A DNA stretch of 64,000 nucleotides, from the NCBI GenBank assembly GCA_965228955.1, contig OZ245848.1, forward strand, positions 1,240,001-1,304,000, read 5' to 3'. Below, one piece after another: positions 42,927-52,220 of the stretch; within the stretch, counting starts at the first letter, position 1; every line of letters begins with the position of its first letter. The stretch is from JANSWY01 sp965228955. GTDB taxonomy: Bacteria > Bacteroidota > Bacteroidia > Cytophagales > Cyclobacteriaceae. Below the pieces are notes generated by a model. The model was not told where the DNA came from. It worked only from the letters and a program-made list of their open reading frames with translations, and made no database searches. Made by a program: the position numbers and the translations under genes.

Positions 42927-44966
42927 TTACCTAACTAGTTTAATTCTCTTCGAATTAGAGCCGGATTGGATATCCATAATGTATAAGCCCGATTCTAAAG
43001 TCATTAATTGGTTCATTAAGTCTGTTTCCGAGCTCCAATGTCTGGTTTGAAAAACTTGACTTCCATTTAAGTTAAATATCCGCACATTAACATTCTCAAT
43101 ACTCAGCCCTCCTAATTCCAGCTTACTATCTGATGTTAAAGGAATTGGGTAGACACTGATTTGATTAAATAATTTAGGATCGTTTAAGTATATGATAGGA
43201 CTAAATTCCCAATCTCCATCAAAGTCAATTTGTTTTAATCTATAGAAAGCCTCATTTATGAAATTTGTATCAATAAACTTGTAGCTTGTTATTTCATTGC
43301 TATTACCTGCACCGTTCACAAATCCAATCACCTCGAAATCAGTTCCGTTACTTGATTTTTGTATTTCAAAACCATCATTATCGATTTCAGAAGCTGTGAT
43401 CCAATTCAAGGATGCTCCTGATTCGTTAGACTTTGCAGTAAACTCGATGAGCTCCACAGGTAAAACCTGGCTGCCGTTAGCAGTCCCTGCAGAAGCGGCA
43501 ACAGCTCCATCCCATGTAAAATCATCATATGAATTTCCAGTACCTACAAGTTGCATTGATGTTCCTGAACCTGACCCTGTTTCTGAAACTCCAATATCCG
43601 TTGATGCAACTCCATCTGCAACTCCTCCAGTAGCAGTGAACGTTCCTTCATAACTCAGAAATTGAATCAAATTCCCATTATAATCTAGAGCGATACCTTC
43701 TGTGTCGTTTTGTATCCCGCCTACTGCTGTATAATTAAAAAAGTAAAGCGTAATTCCTCCAGACGTAGATCCTGTTGTATAGTCCGGGGATACTGTTCTA
43801 GTATCGTATGAATTTGTAGTTGAACCATTGTACAGTTCAACTGTCATTAGAGATAAGTCATACGAACCTGCATCCTTTACTGCAATTTCAATTACCTCAT
43901 TTACATCAGTACTGTTGTTGTCATAATGAATCTCATTAATCCAGGCTATAGGGTAGTCATCAGTAGTAAAACTTACTTGAGGAATGGTACCATCTGTTTT
44001 ATAGTCAGGAGACGTACAGGTGAAAGGGTAAATTTGGAAGAAATAGGTGGTGTTAGGCTCAAGGTCTTCAAAAGAAAGGGTTTGCACTTCAGCATCAATG
44101 TTTTTTACCAATTCTGAATCTGCTTCTTCAGTTGCATCTGAGGGGTCTGTTATGTCTGCAAAACTTACTGTGCTGCCTTTAATTAGGTATCTATTTGGAA
44201 CTGTTGCTCCCGTAGCATCTGTCCAGGTCAATGTGGCTGTACTGTTGGTTACAGAGCTAGAAGCAAAACTCGTTACATGATTTGTAGGTTCGCCTGTGCC
44301 ACAGCCTGTTATGCTGAAATTATCTACCGCAAGTCCATGATCACTGCCAGTGTCATCAGAATCCACCCATCTTATCCAGATTTCCTGTCCATTGGCAACT
44401 GAGGTAGTAATGGTGGCCGAAAGCGAGCTTTGATTAGATGCATCATTTCCATCGAGACTCCCTGTTGCCGTCCCAGCCTGCAGAGAGGTGATGTCAAGAG
44501 AAGTGACACTTGTCCATGAGCCAGAAGTAAGATCTGTCGCGCCAACTTGATAGCTAACAGCAGTTGTATTTGCAGCAGCAGTGGTTTGTCGCCATTGTTC
44601 TGCGGTGTAACTAACATTAAGTTCGGTGATGGTGGATCCTGTATTGTTTAATATTCTCACACCATAAAATACCGTTCCTGTTCCGCCAGAAGCAAGCGAG
44701 CCTAGCGCTCTGTCTGAATCTGTTCCGGTTCCAAAACTGTACAAGGCACCTGCGGTTGAAGTTCCTGCACTTGCATTATAATCGGTTTCATCACTGTACC
44801 ATCCTGTTATAGTGGTGTTATCTGTCCAAGTGACTGCAGTTCCGGTATTGGCCAGAGTATTAAAGTCTTCGGTATAAGTTGCGTCTCCAGAAGTTAATGT
44901 TACTTGCCCAAATAGATTAGAAATGGCAAGACAGACTATTCCAATGACAAGAGTAAAGCGTTGCAT
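42927..44966 (-). CDS. T9SS type A sorting domain protein (FN3 and lamin-tail-like modules)
   Basis: A 679-residue secreted protein when started at 44966 (MQRFTLVIGIVCLAISNLFGQ, signal peptide); the frame from 44996 adds a non-signal start. After a first module of about 220 residues comes an FN3 domain (~residues 225-340, ATLTWTDATGATVPNRYLIK, EPNTTYFFQIYPF). A lamin-tail-like module follows (~345-505, AWINEIHYDNN, VNEVIEIAV). The end is a T9SS sorting domain (QISVYPIPLTSDSKLELGG, ending SGLYIMDIQ, RIKLVR). Its last ~178 residues are paralogous to the next upstream gene. The protein is probably anchored on the cell surface or released. Confidence 0.87.
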   Translation of the reverse strand: MQRFTLVIGIVCLAISNLFGQVTLTSGDATYTEDFNTLANTGTAVTWTDNTTITGWYSDETDYNASAGTSTAGALYSFGTGTDSDRALGSLASGGTGTVFYGVRILNNTGSTITELNVSYTAEQWRQTTAAANTTAVSYQVGATDLTSGSWTSVTSLDITSLQAGTATGSLDGNDASNQSSLSATITTSVANGQEIWIRWVDSDDTGSDHGLAVDNFSITGCGTGEPTNHVTSFASSSVTNSTATLTWTDATGATVPNRYLIKGSTVSFADITDPSDATEEADSELVKNIDAEVQTLSFEDLEPNTTYFFQIYPFTCTSPDYKTDGTIPQVSFTTDDYPIAWINEIHYDNNSTDVNEVIEIAVKDAGSYDLSLMTVELYNGSTTNSYDTRTVSPDYTTGSTSGGITLYFFNYTAVGGIQNDTEGIALDYNGNLIQFLSYEGTFTATGGVADGVASTDIGVSETGSGSGTSMQLVGTGNSYDDFTWDGAVAASAGTANGSQVLPVELIEFTAKSNESGASLNWITASEIDNDGFEIQKSSNGTDFEVIGFVNGAGNSNEITSYKFIDTNFINEAFYRLKQIDFDGDWEFSPIIYLNDPKLFNQISVYPIPLTSDSKLELGGLSIENVNVRIFNLNGSQVFQTRHWSSETDLMNQLMTLESGLYIMDIQSGSNSKRIKLVR

Positions 44967-45057
44967 GAGTTGGTAGTTTAAGTTCCAAATCTGCAAAGAA
45001 TTTTACTCTTTTACACAAAAGTTTGGTTATTAATACGTTAAGTGCAAATATATTGGA

Positions 45058-48000
45058 CTATTTGACCACTTTTATAACCTTTGAATTATCTCCGAAGGCT
45101 AGATTTATCAGATAAACACCATTTTGAAGTGTATTGAGTGCATTGATAAACTCAATTTCAGATTCCCAATTGCTATTAAAATTCATTTTATTTCCAGCCA
45201 TATCAAACACGGAAAATGAGATGTTTTGTATGGATATTCCACCAAGTTCCAGTTGACTATTTGAGGTTAAAGGATTAGGGAAAATGCTGATGTTTTTGGC
45301 AGCATTAGGATTGAGAACATAAATAACAGGACTGTATTCAAAATCACCATCGTAATCAATTTGTTTCAGTCTATAGAATGCTTCATGATTGAATTCATTA
45401 TCTACGAAGCTGTATTCTTGTAGTTCATTTGTATTTCCAGCTCCTCGAATAAATCCGATATAATCAAAATTGATACCATCAACAGACTTCTCAATTTCGA
45501 AACCATGATTGTCTATTTCTACTGCAGTTGCCCATTCCAATTGAGCTACTCCATTTTTGATCGAACCAGAGAAGTCGAGTAATTCTACAGGTAATGGATT
45601 ATCTCCACCACTGTTAGAAGCAAATGTAAATGGACTAAATGCTGTCACAGCTGTTGCTGATTCTACATAACCTGGGTCTACATCTCCAGATGTTCCAGCA
45701 TTCCCTTGGCTTTCCCATTGAGTACTTGGATAATGTCCAACCAAAAGTTCAGCAGCAGAACTTATTCCACTTGCTGCTCGAGTATTCCAGTACAACCTTA
45801 TTTGTGCAGCATCTGTACCAGCCGTTCTTTGAATGTCCCAATATTCAATAGTACTTACATTAGTAAGTGTTGTTCCATTTAAGTTAGTCACATCTGAGTA
45901 AGCCGAATTAAATGGTTCTACCTGGTAAGTTGAACCACCAGTGGCAGTTGGGGTAATACCAACTCGTCTATATGTTGTTCCTTCACCTACAGGAAAGTCG
46001 TATAAACCTGTAGTATTTGTTTGTCGGGCAATGATGCCGTTAATAAAGCTATCAGTAGAGCCACCTGACAATGCTCCGGTCGCTGTGTTACTGATTGTTA
46101 ACACATTTGAACCAGATCCAACAATTCCATCTGTTAGCGTGAGTAGAGTGGATACCGTGATGCCACTAGATAAAGTAATTGCATCTGAGCCATCAAGTGT
46201 GTTATTGATGGTGAGGTTTGGTATACTCCAAGCGCCACTAACAGTTTGATTAGAAGAACCATCCAAAGTGACTGTTCCGGTTGATGTGAAAGTACCAGCA
46301 GTATAAGTGAGATCTCCGGCAATTGTAGCGCTGTTCGTCCCCATCGCAAATGTTCCTGATGTCAGTGTTAAGCTGCCATTTACATCAATTGTTCCTGCCA
46401 AAGTCTTTACGCCATCATGAATTTCGATGTTGTGATAGTTGGAGGATGGTACTTTTATATTTGCTGCGGTTGTGGAGTTGTAAATAACAGTATTTCCGCT
46501 AGCACTTGCATCCAATACACCTGTTGTTAACAAATCTCCTCCAATTGTGAGTGTTGAGTTAGTGGAATTCGTCCATGTGCTAGTTGCTGCATCCCCTGTA
46601 ATGTTGCCACCTACTTCAATTGATCCTTCATTGGTCACTGTAAGCCCAGCATCAATATTAAAAACTGTTCCGGTTCCCGATTGATTAATTACTGCAGAAG
46701 ATGATATTGTTTTACTTGCATTGGTTACTTCCAATGTCCATGCACCTTCAATGTTACCAGTTCCATCAATTTGATTTTGTGGTGAGGTCAATGTTCCATC
46801 AAGAATAATTGAACCTGAGGTCCCAGTAATTGTACCTGTAGAGGTAATCGTTAAATCACCACTGACGGTAAGTGTTCTACTATTAATATCCAGAATACCT
46901 TCAACAATCAGGTTATTTATGTCATCACCACCACCCCCGGCTAGAGTCACAGTTTCTCCAGAAGAAATTCTAGCACTTTCGCTTGCAAGTGGAACTGAAC
47001 CGGTTAACCATGTGCCAGCATTATTCCAGTTACCACTTCCACCACCAAGATTACTGTCTACTACAACATATTTGGTTACACTCAATTGAGTTTCATCTGA
47101 AACTGGACAGCTAGGTGAAGTTTTGGTGGCTGTAACACCAATGGTTCCGGTACCATTTGTCCCCCAATCAACTGTGATGGAATTAGTTGTTCCGCCAGAA
47201 GCTTGCGTACCACCTGAAACAGACCATGTATAAGTGGTATTAGCATCACTTGTTACTGAATATGCTACTCCTGTTGAGTTTTCGGCTACCAGGGTATTTC
47301 CAGAAATGCTTTCCGGAGCTATTGAGTTAATATTCACATCAACGGTTATTTCGTTTGAAGAGGTACAAGTATTTCTTTCAATCACACTAACTGATCCCAC
47401 TTGCCCTGTACTTCCCCAATCAACGGTAATGGAATTGAGATCAGTCGTAAATCCTGTAGTTGTTAATCCTCCTGCTTCATCAATTGTTCCTCCAACTACC
47501 GTCCAGTTGTAATCATTTCCAGAGTTTAATGTAACACTATAAGTGTCATTAGTATCGCTTGTGCATACGTCCGTATCGCCACTAATTGTTGGGTCTGTTG
47601 GGGCGGTACAATTATCTTCATCACCAAAGCAGAATTGAGAGGGAAAAGTGGTGATTGCTGTTCGGGACACTGTATTTGTTGCAACACTGCCATGGGTTCC
47701 ATCTGCCGCCCAAGCCGTTCCGGAATCATCTCTTTGAAGCATTCTGGTGTTTGCGTCAATGGCAAATGAAGAAAAACCATCTCCTGTCAGAGCAAGCGAA
47801 AATGTGTTTGAATTTCCTTTTGAAAATCCGTTTACAGTCAAGTCCCAGTAGCCTTCATTAAGAGCATTGTAAATAGTAATGTCATCACTAATAGGAAATC
47901 CTGAACTTCCTGGGTCTGATTCAACAAAGCTGGCAAAGACCACCCCAGCTGACCTTCCTCCGCCAGTTTGCCCAAATGTAATTGCTACTGTTCGGTCGTT

Positions 48001-49377
48001 AGAAGAAGTACCAATAGGATAATCGAATTGGGTTGTGGTAGTTGATCCAATATACTGTCCGAAAGTTCCAATTATTCTACCAGCAGTATAAGCAAAAGTT
48101 CCTTCCGCACCTGACCCTAAAGTAAGACTGTTTGAACCTGTATCTATATTTCCTTGAGTCATTGTTAATGTTGATGTTACAGTGACGTCTTCATTTAATA
48201 TCAAACTACCCGAGCTTTTGCTGACTGTTAAACTGGAAAAGTTGGTCGCATTGGATGTAATAGATTGATCGCCACTACTACCGGTAAAAGCGACTAATGC
48301 CAAATTTGAGATAGTTGCGCTATTTGACCAATTTCCTTGAATGGTAATTGTTTGATTGTTCACATCTAAGGTTCCTCCATTTACGGTGAGGTTACCGTTA
48401 ACAGTAAGACCCGTGGCAGGGAGTGTTTTTGTACTTGTCCCTGATATAGTAAGGTTATTATAGGTATTTGAGCTGGCTTCTTTTACGGATTGTGCAAGTG
48501 AACCATTATATTCTATCGTGCTTCCGGTAGCAGTTGCAGAAAGGGTCCCTGTGGACAACAGTGCTCCATCAATTTCCAACTCGGAATCTGTACCCATTGT
48601 TACCTGAGAAGAAGCATTACCACCTGTTATATCCCCAGAGGTGACAATTAACCCTCCATTTATAGTAAGTGTTACATTGTTAGAGATGTCAATATCATTG
48701 ATCGTGGTTAGACTGCTTCCAGAGCTAACAGTTGCATTTGCTTCAATTTGTATCGCTCCTTGTGAGCTTTCAGAACCATCAATCGTACCTGATCCGCTGA
48801 TTGTTGTTGATGCGGAAGTAATTCTAAGATCAGCATTTCCCTGATTTAGAATCACAGTTCCGTTCACGGTAATATTTGAAGTAATTTCAATGTCTTTGTT
48901 GTTAGGAGTTGCAAGAACTGCTCCTGCATCCACAGTGATATCACTTATTGTTTCAGTATTCCCTGAAGAAGTAACAGTGTGACCCTTTATAACAATTACT
49001 CTATCCGATGAGCTGGGTGCTGAACCATTTAGCCAAGTGCTATTGGTGTTAAACGTTCCTGTTTGAACTGAGATGAATGGTGTAACGGTACCATTTGCGG
49101 TTAAGGTGTTGCTGTTATAATCGAAAATCCCTCCTGAGTTGATGGTGAAATTATTGATTGTTGAAGCGCTTTGTAGAGTAACTGTATGCCCAGATGCAAT
49201 AGTGACATTATCGTCACCATTATTGTCAGGATAATCTGTGCCAGCTGTTCCTGGGCTGGTATTTCCCCAAGTGGCACCATCTTCCCAGTCACCTGATGTG
49301 ACAGAGGTAAAAGAAACCTGCGCAGTTGCTGTTACCCCTATAAAAAACAGCAGCAGGATTAAGTAGAAACTTCTCAT
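45058..49377 (-). CDS. Giant T9SS-secreted repeat protein, beta-helix type
   Basis: A 1439-residue surface or secreted protein. A signal peptide (MRSFYLILLLFFIGVTATAQ) is followed by long runs of short, Thr/Ser/Asn/Gly-rich beta-strand repeats (SGDITGG, NLTINNTLDGSD and similar). At least two modules begin G-W-x-x-x-x-T-W with a later TVTL strand (~residues 29-60 and ~810-845). PKD-like modules occupy ~590-790. The C-terminus is a T9SS type A sorting domain (NISIFPNPLTSNSQLELGG) and shares ~178 residues with the neighbouring gene. An adhesin or matrix-binding role is likely; no catalytic motif is seen. An inverted repeat sits just upstream. Confidence 0.88.
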   Translation of the reverse strand: MRSFYLILLLFFIGVTATAQVSFTSVTSGDWEDGATWGNTSPGTAGTDYPDNNGDDNVTIASGHTVTLQSASTINNFTINSGGIFDYNSNTLTANGTVTPFISVQTGTFNTNSTWLNGSAPSSSDRVIVIKGHTVTSSGNTETISDITVDAGAVLATPNNKDIEITSNITVNGTVILNQGNADLRITSASTTISGSGTIDGSESSQGAIQIEANATVSSGSSLTTINDIDISNNVTLTINGGLIVTSGDITGGNASSQVTMGTDSELEIDGALLSTGTLSATATGSTIEYNGSLAQSVKEASSNTYNNLTISGTSTKTLPATGLTVNGNLTVNGGTLDVNNQTITIQGNWSNSATISNLALVAFTGSSGDQSITSNATNFSSLTVSKSSGSLILNEDVTVTSTLTMTQGNIDTGSNSLTLGSGAEGTFAYTAGRIIGTFGQYIGSTTTTQFDYPIGTSSNDRTVAITFGQTGGGRSAGVVFASFVESDPGSSGFPISDDITIYNALNEGYWDLTVNGFSKGNSNTFSLALTGDGFSSFAIDANTRMLQRDDSGTAWAADGTHGSVATNTVSRTAITTFPSQFCFGDEDNCTAPTDPTISGDTDVCTSDTNDTYSVTLNSGNDYNWTVVGGTIDEAGGLTTTGFTTDLNSITVDWGSTGQVGSVSVIERNTCTSSNEITVDVNINSIAPESISGNTLVAENSTGVAYSVTSDANTTYTWSVSGGTQASGGTTNSITVDWGTNGTGTIGVTATKTSPSCPVSDETQLSVTKYVVVDSNLGGGSGNWNNAGTWLTGSVPLASESARISSGETVTLAGGGGDDINNLIVEGILDINSRTLTVSGDLTITSTGTITGTSGSIILDGTLTSPQNQIDGTGNIEGAWTLEVTNASKTISSSAVINQSGTGTVFNIDAGLTVTNEGSIEVGGNITGDAATSTWTNSTNSTLTIGGDLLTTGVLDASASGNTVIYNSTTAANIKVPSSNYHNIEIHDGVKTLAGTIDVNGSLTLTSGTFAMGTNSATIAGDLTYTAGTFTSTGTVTLDGSSNQTVSGAWSIPNLTINNTLDGSDAITLSSGITVSTLLTLTDGIVGSGSNVLTISNTATGALSGGSTDSFINGIIARQTNTTGLYDFPVGEGTTYRRVGITPTATGGSTYQVEPFNSAYSDVTNLNGTTLTNVSTIEYWDIQRTAGTDAAQIRLYWNTRAASGISSAAELLVGHYPSTQWESQGNAGTSGDVDPGYVESATAVTAFSPFTFASNSGGDNPLPVELLDFSGSIKNGVAQLEWATAVEIDNHGFEIEKSVDGINFDYIGFIRGAGNTNELQEYSFVDNEFNHEAFYRLKQIDYDGDFEYSPVIYVLNPNAAKNISIFPNPLTSNSQLELGGISIQNISFSVFDMAGNKMNFNSNWESEIEFINALNTLQNGVYLINLAFGDNSKVIKVVK

Positions 49378-49406
49378 AGCAATTCCAAATAGTAATACTT
49401 CAATTC

Positions 49407-49434
49407 AATGTTATACCCAATAGTATATAACATT
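49407..49434. promoter_or_regulatory. Inverted repeat upstream of giant adhesin gene
   Basis: AATGTTATA and TATAACATT form a perfect 9-bp inverted repeat with a 10-nt spacer, 30 to 57 bp upstream of the minus-strand start at 49377. The position suits a dimeric regulator. It could also form a hairpin in the leader RNA. Confidence 0.45.
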
Positions 49435-49576
49435 TTCAATAGGAAAATTCCTATAACGAATGAGTAATAAATTGAGATTGAATTGTGCCGGTTAACATAC
49501 TCAAGAGTTAATTTGAGTAGAAATAATTTAATGAGAAATTAGGACTTTTCCAAGTTTTCTTTTGTGGTGCGACAAT

Positions 49577-49613
49577 AAAAAAGCACCTTAACCTATTGCG
49601 GTTAAGGTGCTTT
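49577..49613 (-). terminator. Terminator after gap
   Basis: On the minus strand AAAGCACCTTAACC and GGTTAAGGTGCTTT form a perfect 14-bp stem (49600-49613 and 49580-49593) with a 6-nt loop, followed by a T run. It lies 21 bp after the gap stop codon. Confidence 0.9.
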
Positions 49614-49634
49614 GAGTATTTCTTTCAGATATGA

Positions 49635-50627
49635 TTATCCGATTTTTGCAATCAAATCTGCAGCTCTTGCAGAATACCCTGCTTCATTATCGTACCATCC
49701 TACTACTTTAACAAGTGTACCCATGCAAGAAGTAAGTTGAGCGTCAAAAATGTTTGAGTGCGGGTTACCTACAATGTCAATTGAAACAATTGGATCTTCA
49801 GTATACTCCAGAACTCCTTTAAGAGGTCCGTCAGCAGCAGCTTTCATAGCAGCATTTACTTCTTCTGCTGTTACTTCTTTCTTAACTACAACTGTTAAGT
49901 CAGTTAATGATCCAGTCGGAGTTGGAACTCTCAATGCAATTCCATCAAGTTTTCCTGCAAGGTGAGGTAAAACTAAACCTACCGCTTTTGCAGCTCCTGT
50001 AGAAGTAGGAACGATTGATACAGCAGCAGCTCTTGCTCTTCTTAAGTCTTTGTGAGGAGCATCCTGGATTCTCTGGTCAGCTGTGTAAGCGTGAACAGTT
50101 GAGATGTATCCTTTTTCGATACCAAAAGCATCGTCAAGAACTTTTGCCATTGGAGCAAGGCAGTTAGTAGTACAGCTAGCGTTAGAAACAACTTTTTCGT
50201 CACCAGTTAAAGTGTCTTCATTTACTCCTAATACAACTGTAGGGATATTACCTTTCGCAGGAGCAGAGATAACTACTTTCTTTGCACCAGCTTTTAAGTG
50301 TTTACCAGAACCAGCTTCATCTACGAAAAGTCCTGTAGACTCCAATACACAGTCAATACCAAGATCACCCCAAGGAAGATTCTCAGGATCTCTTTCCGCA
50401 TAAACTTTGATAGGAGTACCATTAACGATTATATGTTCATCATCTGAATCTACGGTTCCTGGAAACTGTCCATGATTAGAATCGTATTTCAATAGGTGGG
50501 CCAATGTTTTTGTGTCCGTCAAGTCGTTGATTGCAACCACTTCCACGTTTTCTTTAGTTAACAATTGTCTGAAAGAAAGTCTTCCAATTCTTCCAAAACC
50601 ATTGATTGCTACTGTAATTTTAGACAT
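49635..50627 (-). CDS. gap: Glyceraldehyde-3-phosphate dehydrogenase
   Basis: A 330-residue glycolytic enzyme. The NAD-binding GFGRIGR is at residues 11-17 and the catalytic cysteine is C152 in SNASCTTNCLAP. D35 in VAINDL favours NAD over NADP. TGAAKAVGLVLP and WYDNEAGYSARAADL complete the family signatures. Length is standard. It is monocistronic between a consensus promoter and a 14-bp-stem terminator, as expected of a highly expressed gene, which its motif-perfect sequence fits. Confidence 0.97.
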   Translation of the reverse strand: MSKITVAINGFGRIGRLSFRQLLTKENVEVVAINDLTDTKTLAHLLKYDSNHGQFPGTVDSDDEHIIVNGTPIKVYAERDPENLPWGDLGIDCVLESTGLFVDEAGSGKHLKAGAKKVVISAPAKGNIPTVVLGVNEDTLTGDEKVVSNASCTTNCLAPMAKVLDDAFGIEKGYISTVHAYTADQRIQDAPHKDLRRARAAAVSIVPTSTGAAKAVGLVLPHLAGKLDGIALRVPTPTGSLTDLTVVVKKEVTAEEVNAAMKAAADGPLKGVLEYTEDPIVSIDIVGNPHSNIFDAQLTSCMGTLVKVVGWYDNEAGYSARAADLIAKIG

Positions 50628-50665
50628 TGTCGTGTTGTGTTTATGTGATGTAAATAAAATCAGTG

Positions 50666-50696
50666 CAAATGTACGATTGCTTCACACTTAAACAAA
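50666..50696 (-). promoter_or_regulatory. Promoter of gap
   Basis: On the minus strand TTTG (50693-50696), 19 nt, then TACATTTG (50666-50673). Both boxes match the Bacteroidota consensus without mismatch. It leaves a leader of about 30 nt. Confidence 0.75.
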
Positions 50697-50763
50697 CAAT
50701 ATGGAGTAAAGTATCAGTAACATATGGGTGTGAAAAAAAAATCGAATTTTTTTTCGGTCATGT

Positions 50764-50794
50764 TTTGCATTTTTAAATCATGCAGATATCTTTG
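50764..50794 (+). promoter_or_regulatory. Promoter of tRNA-Glu
   Basis: TTTG (50764-50767), 19 nt, then TATCTTTG (50787-50794). Both boxes match the consensus fully. It lies about 50 bp upstream of the mature tRNA end, so a 5' leader of about 45 nt is removed. Confidence 0.75.
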
Positions 50795-50845
50795 CACCAC
50801 CAAAACGGAAAAAGGAGTAAAGATTCCTTGAAACGTTAAGAAAAT

Positions 50846-50917
50846 GGTCCGTTCGTCTAGGGGTTAGGACGCCAGGTTTTCATCCTGGTAACAGGGGTTC
50901 GATTCCCCTACGGACTA
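50846..50917 (+). tRNA. tRNA-Glu (anticodon UUC)
   Basis: A 72-nt cloverleaf. The acceptor stem pairs GGTCCGT with ACGGACT and the anticodon arm is CCAGG-TTTTCAT-CCTGG, giving anticodon UUC for GAA/GAG codons. The T arm GGGGTTCGATTCCCC is perfect. The CCA end is not encoded. Promoter and terminator both lie close by. Confidence 0.95.
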
Positions 50918-50919
50918 CA

Positions 50920-50952
50920 AAGCCTGATACTTAAAAGTGTCAGGCTTTTTTG
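50920..50952 (+). terminator. Terminator after tRNA-Glu
   Basis: AAGCCTGATAC pairs with GTGTCAGGCTT (50920-50930 and 50937-50947, one G-T pair), followed by six T. It starts 3 bp after the tRNA. Confidence 0.85.
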
Positions 50953-50969
50953 TTTATTTGGGTAAGCCC

Positions 50970-51902
50970 TTATAGTAGGGTAGGGTTTCTAAGGTATATG
51001 AAACAAGTACTCGTCCAATCTCCAGTTTCGATTGCCTGATTTCCCCAATTCCAATTATTACCAATTCCAACCTTTATGTTTTTGTGAAACCAAAGTGAAT
51101 CTTGGATGTGATACTTATACAATGAAATTCTTAGGTTACCATCTTTGTCGGTATCTGCCAATGGTCTACCAAAATGTTGATAAGTATATGAATCATGATT
51201 GGGTTCTCTGTCCCACCATGCTGAGCCAAAATAATCGTCGATAGTTTTAATATATAGGGCAGGTTCATCTTCTGATGATTCAGAATCTAGTCTGATAGAT
51301 ATTGGTCTTGTATACCATGGCCAGTTTTTAAAGGGTTTTCTTTGAAACACAGATAGGTGAATTCCCAAAAATCTACCACTTCCCTGGAGTTCAGGAAGTA
51401 ATTCAAATGGTTGGTTATACGATAATTCTTTTTTCGATTGCCAATGAGTATGTAAATACATTGCATCTTGGCCAACCTCTTTGAATTCAATATCAATGCC
51501 GAAGAATAGTTCAAATTCTCTATCCAAAGTACTCATGACTTCCAACTTAGCTAAACTTCTAAAGGGCATTGGAATAGTGGTGTTAAATAATACCTGATTG
51601 CTGGGAGATTGAAAGAAATGATTCTCAATGGGTTGAAGCCTTAAGCTTTGGCAAAAGAAGTCGCTTAAAGGAACGGTTACAGCAGGATGTATGCTTTGTT
51701 CCCAATAGAGTTTTAAAAATACTTTTTCGGCGAGTTCAATATTTTCTTTATCGTTTCCAGGAAAAGTAGTTAACCACAATTTTTTAATTATTCCCGGACC
51801 TTCTATCTCGGAGAAAACAACACTTGATTTAGGTTTGACCAGGACAGATTCCCAGATGCTTTTTGATTTTGTGGTTGGTTGATAATTGAATATTTGACTC
51901 AT
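50970..51902 (-). CDS. DUF2961 / GH172-type protein
   Basis: A 310-residue protein matching DUF2961 (glycoside hydrolase family 172): GPGIIKKLWLTTFPGNDK and FLKLYWEQSIHPAVTVPLSDFF near the N-terminus and YWAQ-region equivalents such as FGSAWWDREPNHDSYTYQHFG near residue 228. Characterised members cleave fructofuranose dianhydrides or D-arabinofuranosides; the substrate here cannot be predicted. There is no signal peptide at this start, so it may be intracellular. It stands alone, with no polysaccharide-utilisation genes (susC/susD) beside it. A 16-bp palindrome lies 45 bp upstream of its start. Confidence 0.8.
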   Translation of the reverse strand: MSQIFNYQPTTKSKSIWESVLVKPKSSVVFSEIEGPGIIKKLWLTTFPGNDKENIELAEKVFLKLYWEQSIHPAVTVPLSDFFCQSLRLQPIENHFFQSPSNQVLFNTTIPMPFRSLAKLEVMSTLDREFELFFGIDIEFKEVGQDAMYLHTHWQSKKELSYNQPFELLPELQGSGRFLGIHLSVFQRKPFKNWPWYTRPISIRLDSESSEDEPALYIKTIDDYFGSAWWDREPNHDSYTYQHFGRPLADTDKDGNLRISLYKYHIQDSLWFHKNIKVGIGNNWNWGNQAIETGDWTSTCFIYLRNPTLL

Positions 51903-52220
51903 TTTAATTGATGTTGGAAGATACTAAGGAATGAAACCTTACAATTTTTTCACTAGTGAAAATTAGTTTGAATTAAGGAGATTCATATAATCAATCCTGA
52001 CTAATCACCGTGTGATGAAATAAATTCTTTACCGTAATTCGAGTCAGCTTATAATGGTGGGCGTTCTTATTAGTTGTTTGAGTGCAATTGTTTTGACAAT
52101 TTCAACAACGAGATTCAAGTCATGAACGGCTATAAACTTGAATCCAGCAGAATACTGAATGATGAATAGATAACTTGGAGTGAAAGAAATGAAGGACCCA
52201 CATTAATTAGGTCCTTATTT
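51903..52220. other. Gene-free region between DUF2961 and arginase genes
   Basis: A 318-bp gap with no ORF I can support. It holds the palindrome at 51947-51962. It also holds a weak hairpin, AAGGACC and GGTCCTT (52192-52198 and 52210-52216), just after the arginase stop on the minus strand, with no real T-tract in that direction. The remaining ~200 bp show nothing I can name. Confidence 0.6.
51947..51962. promoter_or_regulatory. 16-bp perfect palindrome upstream of DUF2961 gene
   Basis: TTTTCACTAGTGAAAA is its own reverse complement and lies 45 to 60 bp before the minus-strand start at 51902. This is the position of an operator. LacI-type sites have a similar shape, but no regulator gene is adjacent. 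Confidence 0.4.

Noticed and set aside
43297..43653. Plus-strand ORF of 118 codons inside the T9SS gene
   Set aside because: Antisense shadow of low-complexity sequence.
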